From: Solea solea
Taxonomy: Eukaryota; Chordata; Actinopteri; Pleuronectiformes; Soleidae
Assembly (NCBI RefSeq): GCF_958295425.1
Contig: NC_081146.1
Span: 19,663,458-19,727,457, forward strand
Reading direction: 5' to 3'
Length of the DNA: 64,000 nucleotides
Part shown: positions 12,991-24,690 of the stretch, one piece after another
Layout: each line of letters begins with the position of its first letter
Position numbering within the stretch: position 1 is the first letter of the stretch
Position numbers and translations under genes: made by a program
The notes under the pieces: generated by a model
Databases searched by the model: none
Seen by the model: the letters and a program-made list of their open reading frames with translations, nothing else
What the model was told of the DNA's origin: nothing

Positions 12991-14508
12991 TTAACACGGA
13001 CTCCATTCACGACGAGGTCACCTGACTTCCTCCTTTGTTCCTGTCATACTTAGAATAGCACCAGGTAACTCAGTCATTATGGTGGAGTGCAGCACAAATA
13101 GCACGATGGAATATGGTGACAATCAACTCCCTATTACTGCATGTACTTACAGGGCAGTGGTCCCTGTGTTTGAATCATTATGTGCAGCGGGGAGGTAACA
13201 GTCAATGATTATAGTGTACGGCAGCATAAATAGCAAGCAGGCATCAGCAGACACCAACATTAGCATTGTCCCAGACAGCCTGTTAGTTGAATTGGGTTTT
13301 AATTAGCTATTCTCCTTGCAGTAAATAGGGAAATTGCTAATGGCCCCAAAACAAGACAGGAACCGTGCAACTTACCAGTGCAAAAACCTGCATACACGTT
13401 CATGTTCACATTGTGTTGTAGTTCCTTTTATATTGCAACTAATTGTCCGTTGTTTCTTTATGTGCAGATTTAAGTGTACGTGTTTTAAATAATACCCATA
13501 TCTCTTCATAAATGTCTAGTTTACCATGGGGTGAGAGAAATGGCAATAAAATAGGTTCACTTTATACACAGTTGTGCTCTTGTCAGGATATTTATTGTGA
13601 ATTGGGTCACAATATGCGTTGGCCTTGAAAGGAGGGGTTCCCATATAAAATGTTTAATAAACAGCAGCTACTGTATATAGAGTATGCATTGAAGAGAAAA
13701 TCCTCAAATGAATAGCTGTACTAAGGGACAGTCCAATTAGATGAACGCTGGGGTGTGGCTGCAGAATTGAGGCTTGCTCATCAAGTCAAAACACGGTGGT
13801 TTTGCCTGAGCTGCCGCACTGCAGCCACAGTTCAAAGGAAATGTTTTTCTCACACACAGCACATACTGTAGTGCTGAGGAGACTTATTGGGCGCTTGAAC
13901 AAATTGAAGGTGAGCAAACATCTGAGGCTTTTCTAAAATGAATAACAATTAGGTGATTTAAAAAAGAAAGAAAGAAAGAAAGAAAGAAAAGAAAAGTGGT
14001 CTTCTCCAAACGGTACGTGAAGGAGACAGACACATCTGTTCCTGAGAGTTAGCCGAGGTAAACAGAGAATAGAGGCTGAACTCCCCGATGAGCTGTCGAC
14101 ATTCTTGTTTCACAACTTTCTCAGGGCCTTCACAGGGACGCCATAACACTACAGAAACATTTCAAAATCTTCATCACTGCCCAATGCTTTTATCAAATAA
14201 CTGGTCCAGCCAACACCTTTCTTTCCAGATTCACGCAAAACATGCAAATGTTACACATTCTCACAATAGAATTAGTGAGAATCCCACATATTAATCCCCG
14301 GCTTTAAACAGGATAGTGTCCAGTGGGAATGTGTTTAATTGGTTCTGCAATGCCGGTGTCTTTTTATCGACTTCAGCTGCGATTGATATCAGTGAGACCT
14401 GCGTGAAACGTTAGTAGCTATAGCTGTAAGCACTAATGTTTGTAACTATCCTTACTTTATGAAACTTGGGACAGCGCTGAATAAAGTTTATTGATCCTCG
14501 AACGGATC
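12991..14508. promoter_or_regulatory. Gene-free; candidate regulatory block at 13060-13370
   Basis: Contains TTTTAATTAGCTATTC and repeated short CAGCA(C/T)AAATAGCA phrases (13090 and 13223), in otherwise unique sequence. An (AAAG)n run lies at 13963-13995. Confidence 0.25.
13963..13995. repeat. (AAAG)n microsatellite
   Basis: AAAG tetranucleotide repeat on the plus strand, about seven units, with a slightly imperfect right end. Confidence 0.85.
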
Positions 14509-14516
14509 ATCTAAAT

Positions 14517-14876
14517 CCATGGTTCTCAAACTGTGGTACACCAGCTTCAAGGAAAATCAGTTTGTTGACTGCATATACCGGGGGTATGTGGGTATGAGTG
14601 GAGCTGAGGAATTTTGACCGGAGTGCGTAGAAAATGAAGCTAAATAACAAAAAGATATATAATAAATGATATAATAATAATTAGAGTCACCTTATCTGTC
14701 ACTCCATCTTAATCTAATGCCACTATACCAGTGTGTGACGTATATGTGAGGAAGAGGAGGATGACGAGAGAGCAAATGATCTTATTGGGAATATATCACA
14801 GCTGTATTTTAATGTTGGGGATACTTTGAGAGCTCAATATTTTCTCAAGTGCTACTTGTTATAAAAAGAACCACTG
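14517..14876 (+). mobile_element. hAT-Charlie-like mini-element, copy A
   Basis: Starts CCATGGTTCTCAAACTG and ends AAAGAACCACTG, whose reverse is CAGTGGTTCTTT, so the ends are inverted repeats of the CAGTGGTTCTCAA type. The flanks are ATCTAAAT and ATCTAAAC, an 8-bp target duplication with one change. Length is 360 bp and no reading frame is seen. The body matches copy B (27552-27964), including the shared block CTCCATCTTAATCTAAT. Confidence 0.88.
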
Positions 14877-16204
14877 ATCTAAACCATTGATTGAAAGAAG
14901 CAAAACTGTCACCACTGTGAGATTATCACGGGCAGCTTTGGTGTTGTTCTTTCTTCTCCTGACTCGGTTTGTTTCCAGCACCTCTGGCACTAAATAACAA
15001 TCGACACAGTTGTCCACTCACTGTGTCTTTTTTGCAAATATGAAGTAGTATGACATGTGGCTGCAACTCAGGTCACCTCAAGGACAATGTCAAGGTCAAG
15101 GTGACACTGTCCCTTGTTTTAAATCTAAACTTTATCTTAAACTTTCATTCAGGATATTCTTACGCTTAGTTTTTTTGCTTTGTAAGTGTATACGGATGCT
15201 TGTAACTGTATTTATTTTATTTTATTTTTCACAAATTCAGTAATTGCCTAACAAACTTAGGACTTATATCTAAATATTACCTCCTCACAGACCCTAATGT
15301 GTGCCAGTAAAGTTGCCCTATATTCCTAATGAGTCATTATTACAGAAACATGGTTAGAGTAGCTCTGTGTTCTTGTAACACAGTGTAGGCCCCAGTTTAA
15401 TGTGATTCTTTTTTAAAGTTAGAAATCCCTGATCGTGATGAATTAAACAGGAACTTGCTGCATAAATTCAACCTCTCCCTCATGAGCAGATGCCATGTAA
15501 ACATCCCCCCCGTCTGTAACCGCGCTGAGAAAGTTGTGCACGGCGTTACGGTGAATTCTGATTGACTGTGACATCTCTGTGATTTAAATGGAAGACCTGT
15601 GTACCTCCAAAGTTTACCAACATCAAATATAAAACAAAACAAAACCTCATCGTTCCAGCGAGACCACCGCACTCTTAAATATTTCAAAAAAACTTCCCCC
15701 TTTTTCCTCTTGCCGGCAATCAGGAAACAATCTTTCCTCTTCTCTCCCCGGCATCTTCAGGGACTCTGGGAACAGAGTGTGTGGGAAGACGCCTGAATTC
15801 AAGATGACTGCTCCACATTTGATGGCGAATGGGTGTAGCTGGCGGAGGGCGTATTAATTGGATATGTGGCTGGCTTCTTCTCCTGAGCAGGGAGAAGAGG
15901 AAAACGAGTGGCTCCCAGTGGCTCAGTGCGTCGCATAACCAGTGACCTAGAAAAGGAACACTTATCACTCCCTGGAGCGGACAGCGGTGGAGCCGCACTG
16001 CTAACGAGTGCACGGAGCCAAAGTCAGCCGCTGATGAGAGAGAGAACACAGGCATTGTGGGTATGCGGGACGAGCAGGAGTGAATGCGAGCGGCACGGAA
16101 TGAAGAGGAAGCCATGCAGTGAGTTACGTTCACGGCTTTTGTTTCAGTGTCTGAGTATGAAGACAGGGATCAAATCCGTTTCATAGAAAGAAGCATCAAA
16201 CATT

Positions 16205-16275
16205 AGGCTTTATTCGGCTCATGTCTTAATGTGTGTTGGAATGACAATAAAGGAATCTTGAATCTTGAATCTTTA
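16205..16275. repeat. Retroelement 3' tail fragment
   Basis: AATGACAATAAAGGAATCTTG is followed by repeated GAATCTT units, the kind of tail left by 5'-truncated non-LTR elements in fish. No coding part is present. Confidence 0.4.
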
Positions 16276-17732
16276 TGTCATTTAGCAGCACACATGTAAT
16301 GTTATTGTGTTTTGCTGCGTCATCACTGGCAAAGAGCTGCAATCAAAGTCAGGACCTGAGAGGCCGTGATGAAGAAGCAATCATTTATGTAATCTAAAGC
16401 ACATACAACTGAAAAATCTGACTAAAAAAATAACATTTATATTCACCTTTTAACACCTAATCCTAAAAATGTCCGTCTGGGCTTTTTTGCTTATTTTAAC
16501 CATAAATGGGCCAGAAAAGGAAACTTTCAATATCTGGCAGTTATTTACAATGTACTGTATGTTAAAATAGTGTATTAACAATTTAAAATGAAGAAAAAAC
16601 AAAAAGTTTAATTAAAAAAACAACCACTGTAGTTGTACACTAACACCTGATTTTGCATGTTAAATTTGAAATTTGAGCAGCATAAAACAGATTGTCCAAA
16701 AACAGGCCAAAAAACGGAAACTATGGGCATTTTTTCCAACTCTCTCCTCTCGGGTGACAAACACCTGCTAGAACAGGTTGTTAAAATACTAACACTTTGG
16801 GATGGAGGCTCTGCGTCCTGAGCTTCTCTTATACGACGATACAAACACAACAGACGACTCAAGACACTCTGTCACACTTTTTTTTAAATACTAACTAGAC
16901 TAGATGCTCAGTGGCCCCCAGGTCATTTGAGTTTTAAACCCCTGATTTAGATGCTGAAAGGTTCTTATGTAATTATTCAGCAATAACACACAGATAAAAC
17001 CGTGGCTACTGTGCCATACTGTGGGTATGTTTATAGTCATTTAAGATGTAATTTAGTGTTGTAGCAGGTATCAGCACATTTGAAGCGTCCATTTGTCATC
17101 CGAGAGCAATTCAAGTGTTTCTGTGCAAAAGGCAAACATTTCCTTTCAACCTCGCCACACTCTGTGCTGAATAATGTGGTGACTGAGACAGAGAAGGAGA
17201 GAGCCATAATATATATAAACACTGTCCATCAATTCATACATCAGAGGAGTGTGGCCAGTCAGCAAAGCACGCGGCAACACAGACACTCAGCTGTTCAGTC
17301 TCGTTCCCTTTGATGCAGCACAAGGCAATGATGGACCAACCCCATATTGAAATACAAATTGGACACTCACACACCTACAGTAGTCATTAAGAATTCACTT
17401 GGTGAGTCAGTAGGACTCTCAACACACACAGCCAGGTAGTCCATTAGAAAGGCCTATTAAGAGACGTGTCCACAGCGTTATAGCGCAGACTGAGAGACGG
17501 TCAGCTGGTCCTCAGATGTACCTTGTTCCACTGATCCCCTTTAATTAGCTTTGGGTGTTTCTATAGGCGATCTGCCGCAGAGTAAAAGCAGATATGAATA
17601 AATTAGATCCAACCTAATGAGCACTGATTGGAGGTTATATGTACAGATCACTGTATGAACCTTTTTCTGATTTGTAAGATGAGAGAAAAAGGCTATTTCT
17701 TGGATAGTAATATGCTCATTTTACATTTTTAA

Positions 17733-17760
17733 GCCACTGAATTGGTGAAAATTCAGTGGC
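17733..17760. repeat. Perfect hairpin, 11-bp stem, 6-base loop
   Basis: GCCACTGAATT at 17733-17743 is exactly complementary to 17750-17760, with loop GGTGAA. No poly(U) tract or gene adjoins it. Confidence 0.85.
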
Positions 17761-18038
17761 AGAAAAACAAAAAAGTTATTGAACACTATCTTTGTAAAAT
17801 TAAAACAATTCCCCCAAATAATGTGGTCAAATATTAGAAATGAAAATGAAATGCAGACTTTAATATTCAACCTCTATAATGGGACATATACCCTGTACTG
17901 TATTTCATAGGTTCAAATGTTATAACAGTGTGTCCTCTTTTTCCTTTTAAAAGAAACCCTCTTTTCATCCTTTCATTTGTCTCCCCGCTGACGTGCATCA
18001 CAGCCTTCACATTAATCACCAGTCTGTCGCTCCTTTCT

Positions 18039-18066
18039 CTCCTCCTCCTCCTCCTCCTCCTCCTGC
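18039..18066. repeat. (CTC)n microsatellite
   Basis: CTCCTC units inside a pyrimidine-rich stretch. Confidence 0.85.
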
Positions 18067-21000
18067 TCTCAATTTATTCACATTCCTCCTCTTTCCTCTT
18101 CCTTTACCGTGAATCACGCCTAATTAGGCGCTCTCTGGATCTGATTTTCATAAAAGGCTCAGGGGGAGGGGGCTGGGCTGTGGTTATGACAATTATTTTT
18201 CATATATGGAACTAGGGACAAAGTATAAATGGTTATTAGTATTCGGCGCCTTGAAGGAAATCACCAAAAGATGCTGCTGAGATTTGAATATTACAAAAGA
18301 GACGGCGAGATTTGTGGAGATGTGGCACAGTGTTGAGGCACGGCTGAAAACAAGAGTGACCGCGTTGTGTGCATCATTTAGGATGCAGCATAATATGGAC
18401 TCTGCAAAACCTGCAATGATAACCTTATTACACAATAGTGGTGGTTGAAGTATGTTTTTCATCATGTTGAATTAAATCTGCATTTGGCTTTCTGAAGTAT
18501 TGGTCCTACTTTTACATTTTTTTTTTAACATTATTTAACCTGGAAAGTTCCATGAGATAAAAATATCTATTCACTAAGGAGACCTGGCAACACAGGTTGC
18601 TGGTTACATTTTCGTTTAATAATACAAAAACAAATCTACAATACGGAGCATAAATCAGACCGGCTCTGATGTAATTAAAACAGCTGCAATTTTCTATCTC
18701 TATAAAAATATTCCAGAGACATAATTCAACTGGAAATGATCCCATGAATAGCTGAGGTCAAAGACGGAAAAGGCCTTTATTTTTGCTAGTTCAGTTTAAA
18801 CCCTTTCTTTTTTCTAAGTGGCAGAAATGTGAATGGAAAATTTAAGGACACGGAGACTTAAAATAAAGCGACCAACAGAAAAGGTGAAATCAGCTAAACT
18901 TCAGCACAAATTCAACACATATGCTTAAAATCAAGCACACACACACACACACACCTCGATCTTTTTAGCTTTTGAATAAATGTGTTTTTTTTACATTATT
19001 CAGAGTGTATGTGCCTATCATCCCATTACAAGCAGCAGCACCTCACAGCCTCAGGGTGGATGCAGCAGGGGTGAGAAAACATTGGTTTAGGTGGAGAATA
19101 TCTGATGGTGTCCCCTGTTATATTAACCACACAGACACACATACACACACACAGGCTCGTGTACTGTGCTGATGATCTGCCGTTACTGAGCGCGCTCTAT
19201 TGTTTACAGCCCCCTGGACGGGGTCTCCAGATGGCAGGGTGCCTATTACTTCGGCCCCTACTGTGAGGGCCCCACTGTGCGTGTGCATGTGTTTATCTGT
19301 GAACATATTCACCTATTTATGTGCATTTCTGACTATACGTATGGCTGCAGGGCAGGCCGTGTGTGTGTGTGTGTGTGTTAAAGTTAAGCCAGAGGCGACG
19401 TACAGTGAGACACCAGTGTGGCATTCCTTCAAAGGCCTCATCAGAGCATTTTGCCCTACAAAGGAGAGAGCAGAGTGTTTCTCCGGGGGATTAGCTCGGC
19501 CTTGGTCATTAGGCCTCAGCCGAAAAACACCCCTTAGGAGACGATGGCTGGATCTATAGCATGAAACACATATGGCACTCACACGGCTGTATGCTGGGCC
19601 CAGCTCATGAATATCATTACATAGTAATGGAAGATAACTACCCAGGGATAAAGCTCGGCATTGCACAATATGTTTTCTTGTGCAGTCAGGACTGCGTTCA
19701 GAGTCTGAGGATATTAAAGTATACACAATTCCGTCTCTGATGAAGCTGCGTGAAATGTTTTGGGTCACTGTCACTATTGTGGGTGTGCATATGTATTTCT
19801 ATTCCTCTCAGCGGTGCACCTTCATTCTGTGCTGCTCAAGAGAAAAGCTCACAGACGTGAGAAGAGAACATTCAGTCATGTTTTTCATCTCCACGTGTTT
19901 TAATTGACAACTCGTCTCCACCTCTGACCTTTAGCACTGTTCGACATTACGACACATTGATCGGCAGAGGAAGAAACAAGCATCAATATTACAATCAATC
20001 ACTGAGGTCAGTGAGGTTAGGAAAAAGAAAACAGATCGCAGATTTAACAGTGTTATGGTGAACCGGATTAAAAGGACAGGTAGATTAATGATTACATCTG
20101 AAAAATACAAGGGAATAGTTCAATTATCAGAAGAGGTAATACTGTTCCATAATAACAAAATAAAGAAATCATTTGTTGAATGTTTTATGCTCTAAATTGT
20201 GTATAATTGTTTTATTATTTAAAGCAGAATGTTAAAAGTTATGTACCAGCGCTATGTTTTTCAGACATAAGAAAATGAGCCAGTTACTAAATTGTTTGAT
20301 TTGATTGAACTGAATTCCTTCTGATTTTCGTCTGTTCTTAAAAAACATGTTTGAATATATTTACTTGGACTCTGAGAAACTGCAATTTGACAATGTGGAG
20401 ACATTATTTTTAAGATTTAATATACAAAACAATTTGTATTTGTTGTTTCTTCTATTTAATTTCATGTCTATTTATGTCTTTAACATGTTTTTCTCCAGCC
20501 AGATGAAACACTTTGTCTGTCATGTTGTCGCTTCCTGACCATATGAATGCATACAAAAACACAGTTGGTTATAGTCTCTGTTGTTTGCCTCTTCATATTC
20601 CAAACCAAACCACCAGATTTGGTTCATGAGAGCGTGCACGGCGTTGAGTGACTGATGCCATTCCGGCAGCGATAAATCAGTGTGTGCTTGTTGCAGCTCG
20701 AGAAGTATCTGACATTTACTCCAAAACTATCACCGTGCTCTTTGGCTTCCATACATCACATTACACAGTCACACAGAGCGAGTGACACAGAGATGCAGAT
20801 AAACAATAATATCAATGGAGAATTCATGGCCCGGTCTATATTTCTTGCCATTAGGATGACAATCTGAACTGGAGATACAATTCATTACCTGCAGGAAAGC
20901 TGACAGGACGTGCGGCGACGCTTCCCTTTGTACAGCGCTGAGACACGCTGACATTTCAACATAATGGTGCCAATAATGCATTCATCTGTTCACTGTTTAT

Positions 21001-24000
21001 GGACCAGCAGTCAGGACTGATGTGATCGTCAGGAGTGACATGATGTGTACCTCAAACTGCTGCTGCTGCTGCATCTTTGATGGGAAACGTTTGACTTTTA
21101 GCATTTAGATAAACTGTGAGTTTAGGTAAAGAGAAACAATATGGGGTTTTATTTCCTGTTGTTTATTTTCAAAAATGCCGACATTTTAATATTCACATGG
21201 AGACTTCAAATCCTGCGCTGGGATTATTAAGACTTTAATGAAGTTTATCACACATTACCGTCTCCGGTATTCCCATAAATTTTTATACGCTCATATAATA
21301 TATATGATTTGTAGTAGTTTACTCACTCCGCCCTCCACCATCCTCATTCTCTGCACATTGTGCTCCCCCCACCCCCTTGTACCCCTTTTCAGTCAGTGAT
21401 AAATTATTTACTCAGAGTAGGGATCTACACGCGCTCAGTGCAGTTGCAGTCGCACAGCCACATTGCCCAGGGGCGGAAGAAGGGCCGGGGTGAGACGGGT
21501 GGCTGAGTATTTTACAAAAGAGTGAGCAAGCAAGGCAAAAAAAAAGAAAAAAAAAGAAAACAGCACTTTCCAAAGGTCATCGCCACCCACCGGGTCTTAT
21601 GTGGTATTTTTATTTCTGATGAACACTCGCTCTGCTGCACTCGGCTCTCTGTGTACATGCACCACCTTCAGGCCTAATGTGGTAAACCCCACAGTGTTAA
21701 AATTGTGTAGTAAGCATGATGGAGGGGGAAAGGAAGAGCACTGTTTATGGTGAGCGGTGAATAAGAGACAAGTATTATAGAGAGGAGCCGAGGTAAGGAC
21801 GTGAGAGAAAACGAAACAAGGAGACGAGAAAAAAACAGGAGACATAAAATATAAAACTGGAAAAAGAAAGAGAAATTAAATAAGACAAAAAAAAGCAGAG
21901 CAGAGATGGATGTAAGGAGGTGGAAGGAGGAGAGATTGTAGCAGAAAGAGGAGAAATAAGACTTCATTACAGTGATGTGTCTCCTGCTAAAGCCAGAAAT
22001 CAGATAGGCTCTGATTGTTTTCTCTTAGATACACTTTAATCTCCCTGATCTTCAAATACTGCTGTAATTGGATTCTTCTGGGATGATCAGGAAAAAAAGA
22101 GAAGTCCTATTAACTGCTGTCAATTTGTATCTGCACAATGGGAACAAGAGAGGGAAAGATGATGAACTAAAAGATACAGGTTTCGTATTCAAAAAAAAAA
22201 CCAACAACATAGGATAAGAAATCACATTATCTTGTTAAAAAATGTGACTTTTAAATATTACACAGATATTAAGTCTCATGTTTCGATGCAAGATTAGATG
22301 ATGGGTGATTATTATTGTAATCTTGGTGTATCTATCAAAGAGATCCACTGATCCATTTAAAATTCACACATATAGAGATGTTTCATTTTCATTCACAGCC
22401 TCATCTGTCTTCCCTCAAAGAAAAGTTTACCACGTTGGAAAATCTACTCGCATATTTGACCATTTAGTTTAGAGTAAGTTGATATCCATCTTCATGTTAA
22501 AGATCTGATATTGAGTCATGAAATCATTAAATTGATATTTTAATATAATGACACCTCCACTGTCGCTGCCAAACAGCAGAACATCGCTGCTGTCTTCTTC
22601 TTCTGATGAGCAAAGAGGGCATGGATGCAGGCGAAGCAGCACTCGCAGTGCCCTCTGCTGGTAATTGTTAACTTGGTAATGCACATCTAGGCTGTATATT
22701 TTAAGCTTGAATGGGTTTTTTTATGGTTCAATTAATGAAAATCTCTTTCATAACAAAGCAAAATTGGTATGGAAAGTTAAAATAAATCTGTATCGATTGA
22801 ACTGAATGAAATCATATAATCTGTGGCGATATAGTCAGCCGTACTGATCCAGAGTGGTATAAAAAGACAGTGAAGGATGAGACAGCTTTACAGTGAACAT
22901 ACAGTAAGTCAAACTTGTTTTGTCTAACGCTCAAATTATTCCATTCAATATTAAACCAAGCTGTATTTTACTCCGTCTCCATTATCCTTGTATCTTCTCT
23001 GTACACACATTCCATGCAATAAGGCTTTTAAACCTGTATTCCTGCCACAAAACCTTTGCTTTAAAAACATTGTATTTCCAGTGTTGTGTTTCTTTTACAC
23101 TGTGGATGTAATTACATAGTTGTGTGGTCCAATGAAGTCATAATTATGCACGAGAACTGGCCCAAGTAGTTATCCCATTTACTGCATCTGTCTGAATGTC
23201 ACCAAAGGAATATGGTTGGAGCGAATTCTTCTGTTGTGATCTAATAATACGCATGTCATTTATTTGAGCAGATGCAGCCTAAAGAATCCTTTCTTTTTCT
23301 GTGTATGTGTACTGTGGTCAGAGGTCAGTCCTTTTGCACTGACACATAAATAAACACAAAGAACAAACATCTGGCGTAAAAAGTTGTTTGAATACCAAAA
23401 TAGATGTATGTTGTTTTTTTTTTAATTATATGACAAGATACTGTGCTTTGAACATTTCTCATGTAACCCTGAAGCAATTACTGCCACCGAAGCTGTGTCA
23501 AATTGGTGTAAAAATGTTAAAGCTGGCTGTTAATTAATTCTTCTTTTGAAATGGCATTAACATTCCCCTGAAAATATAAAATTGCTAGTTGCTGTGGTAA
23601 ACTCTTAAAGGGAGAGAGAACGGGGGGGAATAAGACCAGGCACGGAAAAACCAACTCTCTGCCAGGCCAAGTGAGTAAGCGGGAAAAAAAAGAAGGTGAA
23701 TCATACGGAGCACTTTTCAAATTTCTTTCTTTTATAGATTTTCTTTTTTCCCCCTTGTGCCCATTCTTCTTCTCTTTCAATCTATTCCACCTCTCTCTTT
23801 CTCCATCTGTTCCTTTATTCTACAGCCAATCCTTTAAGGGCCTGCACTGAAAGGTCCAGATACACTGATGTTCTCCTGATGCCAAGGCCAATTGAAACTT
23901 CTGTTAAGGCATCTATTGATCTTCTGTGCCTGTACCATCTCTTTCTCTCTCTCTCTCTGTGTGTGTGTGTGTTTGTGTGTCTCCCAGTAAACAGGGTCAC

Positions 24001-24319
24001 AGAGGGGTTTTCTTTCTATTCCTGCTGGTCTGACCTTTAGCTGTGACTGGCAACGCTCTGGCACCTGTTAGCAGCCCAGTGCCACCACTTTTTGTTGAGA
24101 TTCTACACCAACACAATACACCCCCCGCCCCCTTTTGTCCATATAGAAAATGTGCAGAAAGATGTGCAGCTGAATTTTGTGGTACAGTATATGAACGTAG
24201 ATAGACTCCCGGAGCATGTCAGATCCCTTTGAACTCATTTCAGAACACTGTGTTCTAGCAAGAGCTTGAAGCAAATTCACAGCCCCCACGATTTTAATTT
24301 AACTACTTCAACGTCTTAA
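18067..24319. promoter_or_regulatory. Gene-free; several candidate regulatory blocks
   Basis: Blocks of balanced, unique sequence at about 18080-18330, 19160-19290, 19420-19560 and 20660-20960. The rest is AT-rich, with purine-rich DNA at 21.74-21.96 kb. No exon, RNA gene or transposon ends were recognised. Confidence 0.25.
23941..23982. repeat. (CT)n-(GT)n microsatellite
   Basis: TCTCTC units pass into GTGTGT units. Confidence 0.85.
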
Positions 24320-24690
24320 TCACAGGGTACATCACGATACGATACGCAATACATGGTCAACGATACTAATAATATCACAATACAACAATTCTGTGATAAT
24401 CTTGTATGACAATACATCATGATATCTGTATATCTGCCATTATTCCGCCGTAAACTCCCTCTTCTTCGGCCAGGTGACTTCCACCCAAGATTCCCTCATT
24501 CATTTGAGCAGCGCCACCGTGAGGCGACATCAAGCAGCGATGCCCGGTGTGTGAAACTGGCAGGAACTGTTTACATTAGAGCACCTTCGTTTGTTAAATA
24601 AAATCTAAATATTTGCCCTGGCGTATCGATCATCGCATTATTACACGGTGAAGGACGGCGATATATCACCAAATGGATATTTTGACCCAC
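24320..24690. repeat. Interspersed repeat shared with 54.4-55.2 kb
   Basis: CACGATACGATACGCAATAC and ACTAATAATATCACAATAC recur at 54.88-54.93 kb. A second block (AAACTCCCTCTTCTTCGGCC) recurs inverted near 54.94-54.97 kb. It is non-coding, with CG-containing middle parts, and probably of DNA-transposon origin. Confidence 0.6.

Larger units (their letters stand above)
14885..18038. other. Gene-free stretch
   Basis: Unique and AT-rich, with a retroelement tail at 16.2 kb and a regulatory-looking block at about 17520-17660 (CCCTTTAATTAGCTTTGGG). Open stretches near 15.7-16.2 kb lack splice context or family features. Confidence 0.4.

Noticed and set aside
15720..16186. Overlapping open stretches on both strands near 16 kb
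   Set aside because: No splice context, no recognised domain and both strands open; probably chance in a CG-richer patch.
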